From the NCBI GenBank assembly GCA_023653785.1, contig JAMKCH010022410.1, forward strand, positions 1-64,000: a DNA stretch of 64,000 nt, in the 5' to 3' direction. This document shows, in pieces, positions 1 through 10,073 of this stretch (positions are counted from its first letter, which is position 1; each line of letters opens with the position of its first letter). The position numbers and the translations under genes were made by a program. The notes under the pieces are model-generated. The model was not told where the DNA came from. It did no database searches and saw only the letters and a program-made list of their open reading frames with translations. This DNA comes from Ophioderma brevispina (lineage: Eukaryota > Echinodermata > Ophiuroidea > Amphilepidida > Ophiodermatidae).

Positions 1-666
1 TACTCCCTATGAAGACTACATTTGCCTAAATCTTCCACTGAGCCTGAGGGAGGGCAGTTTGCAAATGGAACAGCCAATGAAAATTATAGACTATTTGCAT
101 ACTTTTTTGGTTAAAGTTGGATACAGCATTCTGAATTTTTTGTAAAAAACACATTATTTTTGTTTTCCTATTGCATTTAATCAGAATGTATTCAGCCAAC
201 ATCTTCCACTTTTGAGGTGACTGTTCACTTTTATCATATATTCTGACCTACCTAAAAGCAGCTTGGCGATGTTTAGCAACCCGGTACAAATAATGAGTGG
301 TGCTAAGCCTAAATTTAAAGTGAAGACAGGCAAAAAGGTCAAAATAACACATTACAACATTTTTAACAAATATATCTAGCCAACATTAACTTATTTCAAA
401 AACATGAAAAAAACGAGTCACCATGGGGTAAAATATCTACTTTAAAAAAGGACAGGCCACAAACTCTTTCTTCAATGAAAAGTAAAGAAGTGAATAACCT
501 CACTCGTCTGAAACCTACTCATTAACTTTGCCATTTCACATCAAATAGAGGTCATGACCTTTGAATACATAAATCTGTTAAATGCACGGTGACCCCAGGG
601 TGGTTTGTTTTTGTGCACTTTTTGGTATTACCTGGTCTTTTATCTATACATGGATAAAATATTTCT
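1..666. other. No recognisable gene
   Basis: AT-rich sequence up to the left end of the foldback. Both strands hold only short frames without recognisable similarity. Confidence 0.5.
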
Positions 667-1904
667 GGGTCATTCCATTCCAAAACACCAAGGTGTGGAA
701 CCCACCCTCTCACATTTTGTTGAAATTACAGTCAAGGTACATTTTGTGGTGCTACAGAGGAGGTCAAAAGGAAAAATTCAAATTCCATTCCGTTTCGAAA
801 TTAAAGGCTTTCAAAGTTTTACGACTCGGCCTAAAAGTGAGCTTTTTTAGAAGACCATGTTTTAATGTAGCATCTTTGGTGGCCTTTTTCTCAGTAATTA
901 AGCAATGTGAGATCTTCATTTTTCTTGTGACTACTAATTAACAAGTAAAAATAAGCCCTCATATAATTGCCCAGCTGCAAAATGGACTAAAATTGGACCA
1001 CACATAGAGGGCGCTAACTTGACGCGTACACCTGGTATGAAGTTCTAGCATTGAACAAATATTAGCATACATTATAACAATTATTGTGATATAAGTTTTG
1101 TTTTGTATTTTTTATGTCTTCAGTGAAAAACAGATGAAGCAAAGTTTGGCCCATTTTGGTTTAAAAGTTGCAGAATTCAGAAACCTTACCAGAAAAAGTG
1201 CAAAATTTGACTAAGTACTAGGACAATTTTGAACTGGGTCACCTAACATGTCATGTAGGAATTGTTTGGGACATGTTTTGGATGATACTGATCACATCTT
1301 AAGTGGTCTGTAGTGATGAAAAAAAAAATCCCAAAATACTTTTATAGTGAAAGGTTTCTGAATTCAGCAACTTTAAACCAAACTGAGCATAATTTTGCTT
1401 GATATGTAATCCACATTTTTTCACTAAGACATCAAATCAAAAACAAAACTTCATACATGATTGTTAAGTGCATGCTAATATTTTGTCAATGCTAGAAACT
1501 TCATATCAGTGTACGCGTCAAAACGCGCCCTCTATGTGTGGTCCATTTTGTAGAGTCCATTTTGGCCAACCATGGCACTAGTGAGGGGACTATTTTTACT
1601 AGGGGGATACAAAGAAATTCTACTTTTTTTTTTTTTGGCTTTGTTTATTGATGCAACAATGCAACTACTGATTATATAAATATCATTAAGAAGTTTTTTT
1701 CATACTGATCATAATTTTATTGTCCGAGTCGTAAAACTTTGAGGGCCCATCACTTTCAAAACGGAATGGAATTTGAATTTTTCCTTTTGACCTCCTCTCT
1801 AGCCCGCATAAAATTGTCCGCTTTGACTCCCCGGGCTTTGGATGAATTTCAACAAAATCTGAGAGGGGGATTCCCACCTTGGTGTGTTTGGCATGGAACG
1901 ACCC
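667..1904. mobile_element. Foldback (giant hairpin) element, about 1.24 kb
   Basis: The sequence reads GGGTCATTCCATTCCAAA from 667, and the reverse complement of a close variant ends at 1904. The arms match along almost their whole length: 669-835 pairs with 1725-1904, 965-1060 with 1490-1560, and 1155-1188 with 1350-1382. The centre is near 1267. It contains no transposase-like frame, so it looks like a non-autonomous foldback or MITE. No target-site duplication is obvious, so the superfamily is not assigned. The short frames inside are mirror images of one another and are not genes. Confidence 0.8.
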
Positions 1905-2496
1905 GTCTGGGAAGGTGGAACTTTAGTGGCAGTGACTTGCAATTGCATAACAACAGCCCCAGCCAGCAACTGCTCAATCATAGCCAGGACCCAGAGAGTG
2001 TTTTGCACATCCGATAATCAATGTGCCTCAATGTGCCTATACTGTACTGTACTAAACACTCGTCAGTACTCGGGATAAAGTATCCTAGAAGTTTAAGACC
2101 AACAATACATTTCATGATCATGCTGAATTCCCTAATTACTAGTATAGTACTAATGGTCTGGGGGCTAAAACTTATTATAGTAGTCTAGGGTTTTTATGTG
2201 TAGAATAGATTTTTTTGGGATCGCATGACCTTATTGCAGTGTAATTTCCAAAGCTGTTGCATTGTGCGATTGACTCAATACATCCTCTGGCTGGACCTAC
2301 TACCAAGCAAGAACCCTTTTGCTGGCAGTGATGTGACTCTTAGAAATAGCTAATTCCCGTAGTTTATTTCTTATACTACAATATTAGACACAAGACAAAT
2401 CAGCTTCATTTTGTTCATTTTCAAGAAGTACTATCTCCCATGATATATATTCAGTGATACGTGGTGTGCTCCATCCATGTACTTATGAGACAACAT
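1905..2496. other. 3' flank of MGST3-like gene
   Basis: This stretch lies downstream (minus strand) of the MGST3-like stop codon and probably contains its 3' untranslated region. No other coding signal was seen. Confidence 0.35.
2363..2368 (-). terminator. Possible polyadenylation signal of MGST3-like gene
   Basis: The minus strand reads AATAAA about 130 nt after the stop codon at 2497-2499. The spacing is plausible, but the hexamer is common in AT-rich DNA. Confidence 0.35.
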
Positions 2497-2585
2497 CTAG
2501 TTTGGGCGAGGCAGTATTACTGTCCATGCTGCAAGAGCCAAGTTATGCGGAATACCAAATGCTCCTCGATTGCGTTTGCTTGGCT
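2497..2585 (-). CDS. MGST3-like exon 5 (3' coding exon)
   Basis: A TTTACAG acceptor precedes 2585. AG completes a Glu codon, followed by PSKRNRGAFG, matching the vertebrate EPSKRSRGALG. The rest (IPHNLALAAWTV then ILPRPN) departs from the family and stops at TAG 2497-2499. A small frame change near 2515 may have replaced the normal end. Confidence 0.8.
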
Positions 2586-5500
2586 CTGTAAAGTAAAATG
2601 ACAGATCCTTTCTTATAGGATCTCTGATTGGGGTTAATGCATCATATATTCATTCATAACCATTTTGAAAAGCAGCTTCAAAGTAATTTTGATCTTTGCC
2701 TTCTTCAGCTCTAGTACCATTCTTACAACATTGCTGATTGGCTAAACATGCACAAAAGTTCCAATGGTTCTGTGTCCAAACTTGGTATTAACCATTTAGT
2801 TTTCTTATCAAGGTTGCTGGCTCAATTTTACAATAATACTAGGTGGTCCCCGGGTCCCTGTTGTGCGATCACCTGGGTTTTGCGATCACCTGGATTGAAT
2901 GGACCCCTGATGACCTTGTTTGGTGACCTTTAAATTTCAGCATCAACCAATCGACCACACCAAGTTGCTTGGCCCCATACTCCCACGTTTACCCCATTTG
3001 ACGCTCGCTTGACGCTGAATGACCCCTGTGTCCCTGATCCACTAACCAATACAAACTCGGTCCTTTGGACTGTCAGAAGGCACCCCACCCACCAGTTTAA
3101 GAACGTGCGACCCTCGGTCTCCGAGAAAATAGACGACGTCAGACGACAGATACAGACCGACTACCGTATTATGGCTTGTGGTGATAATAGAATATATTGC
3201 CAGAGCCAAGATCAAATATATGGCCGTCACAGACAGCCTAGTATTTCTTAAAGAGGGCGCTATTTTTCTGTATCAATAAAAATCCAATATTATTACTTTT
3301 ATAAAGTAGCTGACTTGAAACCATAGTTTTCAAAAATGGCTTCAAAATCATAACAGACAGTATTTTTGTGGTAATTTTGGTGTATTGTCAATGTTGGGCG
3401 GAACCTGGCTAGTCCCACACTGTGGTAGGGAACCACACGTAGCTTCTGGTGTACATTGTATATTTATGTGGGGCAGTAGGGCACTAGTCACACAGTGGTA
3501 TGCCCCATGGAGAAGCTCTGATGACATAATACTGTTATGATAAGACTATGAAGCACTGTAGATGAAGCTTCATCTTATGACATCTTAATTGACAGAACTT
3601 TTCAGGATTCCTCTCATTAATTTCAAATCTCCTGCAGTGGCGCTACTGGTGTTTGAACAGGCAACTTTCAGTACCAAGGCAATATCCTTATAGGCAAATA
3701 TCCTTAGTAGTGGCAACTTCCTTATAATGGCTGTGCCACTCTCTCCCTAAAATCCAAGAACTTCCCGAGTATTAAACTTCCACCATTGAATAACCATGTG
3801 CATACAAATCGGCTAAGAACCCACCACAAGCCACCTTGGCAGTAGCTCTCTACATGGCACACACAAAAAAAGATAACATTCAACAAAGTTATAGCATGCT
3901 ATTTTAATACCTGCGTAGTGTGCCAGTTTTTAGGTTATTGTTTTCAATTGGAGGGTTTTTTTAGTCCAAGGCTTTTCATGTCAAACTCCGGATGTGCATC
4001 CAGCAGCATGTGGTGGCATGGATTTTTTTCTTTATTTTGGTGTGATATAGTATGATGAGACACGAAATCCGAAATTTTGAGGCTCATACCTCTTATCGTT
4101 TTCCCCGCAGGATCATTCCTAAATTTAGTGGGGTCCACCATCAAAAATGCTGTGCGATGCAAAGACATTTTGAGAGGGCCATAACTTGTAATGGAACCCT
4201 CCCCACTTTGAAAATCACTATCTGGGGATTTTTTTGGTGTAGAATTCAAATCTGGCATAAAAAAAATGTTATAGCTCCTTACCTTTTAAGTTATTTGGGT
4301 GTAAAAATGGCATATCTTTCATCTGGACCAGTTTCGGGGGGGGGGGGGGGGGGTCAGAAGTCCGTAAGTAACAATATTTTTAATGTCGCTTTTCTTTTAA
4401 TCTGAGTCACACTGCAGGAATTTCTACCAATACAATAATACGTACCTTAGGTAAGTATAATTGAGTTAGCAGCCTATGAAAAATCCTAATTTGCACTTTG
4501 ACATATATTTCCCCCCGCAGAGAGACCCCACCCCCCCCCCCCGAAAATCAATGTTGACAATACGATATCACCCCACCCCCCCTCTACTACTCTACTTCAG
4601 ATATGTTGAAGATCATTCAAGAACTATTCTTGAAAGACCAGCTTGGTGTTTTGATCTCTTCCTTGTTTTCAGCACAAGACAACCTTTTGCTGATATCCCC
4701 ATAAAAAGTATATTTGAGATACACTATTGCATTTACAATTGACCCTGGTCATATATACCTTGTGGTGGTAATTGATGTGTATTTTGACACCAAGCTAGTT
4801 CTTTCAAGGAGTTGTTTAATGATATATCTTCACATATCTAAGTAAAGAAGGTTGTGTCCGAATGTCAACTTGGTTTTCAGGGGGATCAATTGTCAAAAAA
4901 GTACAATTGCCATTTTCAAGGGGATGTACCTTACTTGATTTACTTTCATGTGTCTCATAATTGTATTGGTTAAAGTTCTAAACTATGTAACTCTGATGAC
5001 CAAAAGATGGACTGTAAAATTTTTCTTAATTTTGGAGTTATGACCCCCCGTACTTGGCCCTTAATGAACAAAGTGTGCCTATTTAGGCCTCCTGGATTAG
5101 AACTTCCTGGTGATGCCAGATTTGAATTTAACACCAAAGTATACCCCATAGATGTGATTTTCAAAGGGGCGGGCTACATACTAATCTGTGACCCTCTCCA
5201 CATAGTCTTTCACATTGGGTGGCATCTTTTGATGGTGACCCCTCCTAAATTTCCAATTGCTCTAGCAGGCAGGGTTGGCAATTTCCGGGAAATGCTAGTA
5301 TTTCCCACCTAGGGTGGGAAAACTACTAGCATATAGAAGCTGTTCTAGAACTATAGAAGTTTTCATCTTGAACTCTGGACAAACATTACCTTCAGGACCT
5401 GCTCCGAAAGAAATACTTATGAAAAGAAGATTCCCAAAGATTTAATTGTGGAACTTTGACCCTGAATTGCTGTCATTTTGGACCTCGCAACGTTCGTTTT

Positions 5501-8500
5501 AATTTCGGAACTAAAATTGTCACATGAACAAAGCAGGCGTAACCAGCTGTTTTTGGGGGGGGGGGGCGACGGGGCACCATATTTCGGGTGGGGGGGAAGA
5601 AAGCATATACTCCCCGCCTAAAAAATCCGAACGATATGAATTATGAATTACTGTATTAAAACGGTATGTAGATATGTAGGTGAATTATAATAATAAATGC
5701 CAGGAGCGTTGTTCGCGTAATGGGTTTGCTTATTGACCTGCATTGATAACGAAGCATGATGTGGAAGTTTGAGAGATTTATCCAGCTGACTTGGCGCGTT
5801 CATTTGAAAGCAAGTTTGAGCACGTTTCAACATCGTTCGGAGTTTTTAGGCGGGGAGTATATTAAAATTTGTTAGTATAGTATAGGCCAATGTTGTTTTC
5901 ACTGTAAATTAGCATGTGTGCAGAAATTCACTTATATTTCAGGGGGACAAGATTCCCCACAAGGGGGAGCAAGATTGCACACAAAGGGAGCAAGATTCCC
6001 CACAAGGGGGAGCAAGATTCCACACAAGGGGGAGCAAGATTCCCCACAAGGGAAAGCTGCCCCCGGTTATATGCCACTGAACATAGGTATTTTATATTCA
6101 TAAGGACATTCTTGAGTGTATAGTGATTGTTAATGCCATTGTAATTTTTTAGGATGTTCCAAATTCTTGAACCAATCATTTTATCAAATAAAATAAAATT
6201 GTTGTTATTATACAAAATTCAGGTCATTTGTGCACAAGGCTCATTTATTAGTGTTAAAGGGTATTTCTGACCTTGGCATCTATGTGATATCATAACAATA
6301 CTTACTGGAAATCTCAGTCCTGATATCATTAAGAAGAACAGAAAAGAAGGGTGGTACTCAAGGCTGTAAAAAAAAATCAAAATACATTATTGGAATTAGC
6401 CCTTGTTTCATATGACAACTTTTGGAAAGAAGTGCCTGATCAAATGAATGTACATTTACAGCAGTCGGTGTTATAAGCAAAGTTATTCTGGTTTTGTAAT
6501 TTCTGCAATGCACTTGCGTTGCTGTACGTCCTATATTGATCTAGAATACGCGAGTGGAATAACATGTGACCACTTTGTTAAACTTCAATTTTAAAGGACC
6601 CAAAACAGACAATATATAGGGTGTCGCATTGCAATTTGAACATCGCACACAGAGACCTATCTATAGGGTTGCATAATCATTAGACCGGTACAGTCTGTGG
6701 GCTGACTGGGCTGAGTTTTGGGTCCTAGGTGATGTTCCTAGCCACGGGTGAAAAAATGCGCATTACCCATGATACTTAGCGGACTCTGTTCCAAGTCACC
6801 TATTAGCATACTCACCAGGCGCGTAGCCAGTCCAGTGGTTCTGAGGGGGCATTTTCCCGGTAGGTGCAACAAATATGTCCCGATCACAAGCAAAAGTTTC
6901 CCGGTCGCAGGGCAAAAGATCCGAAAGGGGCAATTTAACATGGATATCCGTGTTTTATTTCCCGTTTTCCCCTAAATATTTTTTTCAGAGGGGGCACTCT
7001 GCCCCCCCCCTTTGCCCCCACCAGCCTACGCCACTGATACTCACATCATTGCACCTCAAAGCACACAAACCATCAACTTAGCCGACAACAAAACACCCAC
7101 AGTACACACACAATGTCAATTGCAATTGTAAATGCACACAAAATCTAACAAGTCAGTGCCCTATATATGGCACACTGCACAAATAACGGTTAGCAATCCA
7201 GATTATATAGCATCCTTGGTTATTAGTGAAGGTAATGGTTATGGTATTGAGCACATGTGACCATCCACCACAAACTGCCCATAAAGTCAGCTCTCAAAAT
7301 CAGACAGAACTGGATACATGCACCACTAGCACCTACAATAAAGTCTTATCTGATTGGCTCATTATAGGGCACATCATGAGATGCTCTTTAGGTATCCAAT
7401 TAAAATAGTTCTATGCATCTGTGTAAACTGTACCACCATTCTTGCAGCACTTTCAATTTGCTCATTACATGTTATCACCTTCAAAGAAACCACTCAAAAT
7501 AGTGCTTAGATGTCGATAAACAGGTCAGGCAGTTAAAGGCTGACTCAGAGAGTTTGAATATAATTGTTTGTGGTTAGTAATTAAAAATAGTCATCTAGAT
7601 CTAAAGCTAGTCACCTAAAATGCTTAATTCCAAAGTTAGAGGTGGATCGGATATTTTGTTTTCGTGCAGTAAGTATTGATGTACAGTATAACAGTGCCAT
7701 AGGATACCGTGTATAACAAAAATTCTGGATCCGAAATTTATGACAAAGTTGTGATTTTCTAAATGAAGGACGTCGAATTGAGCTTACTTATTTCACAAAG
7801 TGACTAATATATGGACAAGCATGCAAACGTGTATGCAAAAAACTTGATTTGTTTGAAAAATGAGTGCACCGTCATCGGTAAATCTCTGAGTCAGCCTTTA
7901 ACTACTGGTGTTTGTATTCAGCATTTGCAGATTGGTGTGAACACTGCAACAAGTTTTTGTTTGATGCATACAGTAGCGCCGAGAGGGGGGGGGGGTCAAA
8001 GGGGGTAATTGATCCCGGGCCCGGGGTCCTAAGGGGCCCGGGATCCTAGGGCCCTCAAAAAATAAATGTTCAGCCTTTGTGGTTGTGACAAAAGTCAGAG
8101 AAGGAGAGAAAGTGAGAGAGAGAGAGAGAGATACCTACTTGAAATACGTTGAGAAAATACGCTGTAACCCACGAAATTCCCATTTTTTCGCGCTACGCGC
8201 GGTTGATAAATTTAGTGCAGAATTGATAAATTACAAAAAAAATTAAGATTTTGTTTTATAAAACAGTTGGTCATGAATTATAAAGTGGACTACTTACCAA
8301 TTTCAAATTGTTTCTATCAAATATACATGAGAAAATGTGTTTGGGAAAGTCAACATCGCAAGAGTTCCGCGCTTCGTGCCTGCACCCAGCCTCGGGTCGC
8401 TTCATAATATGAACTCTTCGTGAACACTGTATATTTTATTATTTGAAACAAAATTAAAACAATCGGCTATCTTTTACTTTAAAAAAAAAACGTTTATCAT

Positions 8501-9292
8501 ACCTCAATAACCTCATACCTCTATCATTAAAAAGTGAAACACTTACAAACTTCTATTTGTTTCTATCAAATTTTCATGAGAAAATGTGTTTTGGAAAGTG
8601 AACATTGCAAGGGTTCCGCGCGGGAGGGGGGACACCCCCTCCAGCATCCCACCCCCGGGTGGACCGCCCATTAAACACTCTACATGAATAATTCAAACAA
8701 AAACACTCATTCAGTTGTATCAACTACATATACAGCCCCACAGAACCACCCGCTTCTGCATCCACTCTGTAACTTCAAAATCTCCCCCTCCCCATGGGGT
8801 TCTGGAAAACGAAGTTAGTAAAAGGGGCCCGTAACTCCAAGGTTCCCCCGGGCCCGTGATCTCTCTCGGCGGCCCTGGATGCATATATATATTATTGTGA
8901 TAGTTGCTCAAATAAATATTATTTTATAACTTACGTGTTCTGATGTGCTCTCTGTATACAGTTAAAGGTCTGGTGTTCATCACTGTACATGGTTGGGTAC
9001 TGCGAGAAGATACAAAAAGTTTAAAATTTGTATTTTAAAAGCCGAGTCATTGGTGCCTTACAAATCAATGTTTTCCTCCACCCACTCCTAACATGTAAAT
9101 TTAGCATAACAATTTAACAAAAGGTCTTGATTTTGGTATTATTTACCTCAACTCCATACTCTTTGCGGGCTCGGCTGACTTTCATACCAAGGTGAGTGAG
9201 GAGGACCCAGCTGGCCAAGCCAGTGAAGATCACACAGCCATACTCTTTAGGGAGAACTGATAGTACTGCCATCTTGATTAATCTGAGCTAAA
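2497..9292 (-). CDS. Microsomal glutathione S-transferase 3-like gene, five exons
   Basis: MAPEG-family enzyme; MGST3 homologues are small four-helix membrane proteins of the endoplasmic reticulum with glutathione transferase/peroxidase activity. Five minus-strand exons join by GT-AG introns of about 147, 2571, 2456 and 1198 bp. The start is MAVLSVLPKEYG, close to the vertebrate MGST3 start. Exon 2 carries the family signature FNCIQRAHQNT, continued by LEYHPSFLFFL in exon 3. Exon 4 ends in LYAHGY, and exon 5 begins (E)PSKRNRGAFG. Intron phases 0, 2 and 0 agree across the first three junctions. Two oddities: exon 4 is one base short at its donor, and the C-terminus after GAFG is shorter than and unlike vertebrate MGST3. 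The encoded protein is about 134 residues against about 152 in human. An upstream 5' UTR exon is implied by an acceptor at 9293 but was not found. Introns are full of small transposons. Confidence 0.88.
3784..3849 (-). CDS. MGST3-like exon 4 (one base short at its 3' end)
   Basis: After a TGTAG acceptor it reads RATAKVACGGFLADLYAHGY, the counterpart of the vertebrate segment ending LYAYGYYTG. To join exon 5 in frame the exon should end with one spare base before GT. As written it is one base short, and read-through would reach a TAA a few codons later. Sequencing error or a real 1-bp deletion both fit. Confidence 0.72.
4336..4353 (+). repeat. G18 homopolymer in MGST3 intron 3
   Basis: Eighteen uninterrupted G residues; G-rich runs recur in the window. 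Length is likely unstable and hard to sequence. Confidence 0.9.
5610..5857. mobile_element. Stowaway/mariner-like MITE with TA target site
   Basis: Perfect or near-perfect 26-bp terminal inverted repeats begin CTCCCCGCCTAAAAA at 5610 and end at 5857. TA dinucleotides flank both sides (5608-5609 and 5858-5859). Length (248 bp), TA duplication and CTCCC start match Stowaway-type mariner derivatives. It lies in MGST3-like intron 3 and encodes nothing. Confidence 0.8.
5942..6049 (+). repeat. 21-22 bp minisatellite, five copies
   Basis: Five tandem copies of GGGGGAGCAAGATTCCCC plus ACAA, 21 or 22 bp each. Because the unit is not always a multiple of three, chance frames open in several phases. 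It lies beside the LTR-like sequence in the MGST3-like intron 3. Confidence 0.92.
6078..6297 (+). mobile_element. LTR-like sequence (solo LTR) next to MGST3 exon 3
   Basis: This tract matches 23559-23790 along its length, including TTCTTGAACCAATCA, AAGGCTCATTT and GGGTATTTCTGACCTTG, and both copies end TAACA. The 23.8 kb copy is followed by a tRNA-Pro-type primer site, which identifies the pair as LTRs. The left boundary (TGAACATA) is inferred from where similarity fades, and no target-site duplication was seen. Its right end lies 8 bp inside the intron from the exon 3 donor. Confidence 0.65.
6306..6363 (-). CDS. MGST3-like exon 3
   Basis: A 58-bp exon: a polypyrimidine tract plus ACAG, one base completing the Thr codon of exon 2, then 19 codons (LEYHPSFLFFLMISGLRFP), then GTAAGT. 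The phase match with exon 2 and the match to the family LE-x-YPPFLFFL segment make it secure. Confidence 0.9.
6816..7036. mobile_element. hAT-type MITE, 221 bp, 8-bp target-site duplication
   Basis: The ends are CAGGCGCGTAGCCAG and the complement of CAGTGGCGTAGGCTGG. Flanking ATACTCAC occurs exactly at 6808-6815 and 7037-7044. The 8-bp duplication and CAG...CTG ends indicate hAT mobilisation. A decayed relative lies near 36.6 kb. Confidence 0.85.
7537..7897. mobile_element. TTAA-flanked MITE (Kolobok/piggyBac-type), 361 bp
   Basis: Perfect 15-bp terminal inverted repeats AGGCTGACTCAGAGA are flanked by TTAA at 7533-7536 and 7898-7901. TTAA target sites are used by piggyBac and Kolobok transposases; the AGG...CCT ends fit Kolobok better. 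It has no coding capacity. A shortened reverse-orientation copy lies at 22336-22530. Confidence 0.85.
7971..8877. mobile_element. hAT-type non-autonomous element, 907 bp, 8-bp target-site duplication
   Basis: Terminal repeats CAGTAGCGCCGAGAG and CAGGGCCGCCGAGAG (reverse) bound the element. GATGCATA is duplicated exactly at 7963-7970 and 8878-8885. Inner termini share GGGCCCGGG-rich stretches. The centre holds two direct copies (about 8288-8370 and 8540-8621) of a segment containing GAGAAAATGTGTTT and GGAAAGT, plus a GA microsatellite at about 8112-8130. No transposase frame is present. Its right end lies only about 57 bp from MGST3-like exon 2. Confidence 0.87.
8935..8999 (-). CDS. MGST3-like exon 2
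   Basis: A 65-bp exon between a CTTCTCGCAG acceptor and a GTAAGT donor. It encodes YPTMYSDEHQTF then NCIQRAHQN plus two bases of a Thr codon (phase 2). This is the most conserved MAPEG segment. Confidence 0.92.
9147..9292 (-). CDS. MGST3-like exon 1 (start codon 9270-9272)
   Basis: A TTTTCCAG acceptor precedes 9292. Twenty untranslated bases are followed by ATG and 42 codons ending KEYGVE, then the donor GTAAAT. The exon ends in phase 0, at the same place as the vertebrate VE/YP boundary. The N-terminal hydrophobic segment (about residues 12-28) fits the first MAPEG helix. Confidence 0.9.
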
Positions 9293-9574
9293 CTGGAAAA
9301 GAGACAAATAAAATTAATTTACTGCTAATCAGTGGCATACCGAGGAAGTCCATCCGGGGGGGGGGGGGGGAATTACTCCCATCGAATGTTCGTCTGTCTA
9401 TCCGCAGACTCACAAGGACACTAAATGCTAAATGGATTGTGTTTCACCCAGATTTTCTGTTAACTAAACACAGCTTAGCTATGTCATGCCATGGCTTATG
9501 CAATGAGTGCAATTGTGTGCACTCTTGCACGCCAATGTGTTCCAGACCAGGTAACTTAAAGCTGACGTTTGGCT

Positions 9575-10043
9575 TCACGGTTGTGTAGATGGAAAGCACA
9601 CAGGTCTATGCCTTGGATGGATTTGCATGTAGGTGGTTTTCCTCATAATAAGGAGTGAGTTCATCCAAAGCTTTGGAGAGTCTCTTTTCAACAACTGTGA
9701 AGTCTGCATCTTGTACACTAATTCCAAGATCGTCTGCATAAATAAAATGACAGGTTCCTGCAATCCTAGGTTGGTTGTTGATGGTATAGATGTTGAACAG
9801 GAGAAGTGCAAGCACACTCCCTTGAGGTAGTCCACTCTTGAGCTTACGCCATTGGCTCTTCTTCGCTCCTAGCTGAACAAAGAACATCCCGTTTGCCAGC
9901 AATCCTCTGATAAGCTCAGTCAAGCAGATGTCCTTGGCGATTTCCAGAATCTTATGGAGCAGGCATGTTAATAGGAGCCCTAGTCTGAGAACTTGGTCCT
10001 TAAAGGTGCATTTTGTGATTCCATCACCTGCTGTTTTATTCAT
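9575..10043 (-). pseudogene. LINE reverse-transcriptase fragment (CR1/Jockey-like)
   Basis: The minus strand encodes the RT palm of a non-LTR retrotransposon. Motif B reads LPQGSVLALLLFNIY, and the catalytic YADD lies at 9729-9740 within FIYADDLGISVQDADF. The frame continues to HLHANPSKA and stops. The next frame then continues DLCAFHLHNREAKRQL, showing a frameshift near 9610. Upstream residues (HKILEIAKDICLTELIRG) fit the same domain. Endonuclease and 3' portions are missing, so it is a dead fragment. Confidence 0.85.
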
Positions 10044-10073
10044 GATTCACTCTGTGAATTCAATTCTCATGGC

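Noticed and set aside
582..2017. Frames of 60-119 codons near the window start
   Set aside because: They lie mostly in the arms of the giant hairpin and read the two complementary strands of the same repeat.
5914..6215. Overlapping frames in three phases with repeated GARFPT-like peptide
   Set aside because: Direct translation of the 21-22 bp minisatellite and its complement.
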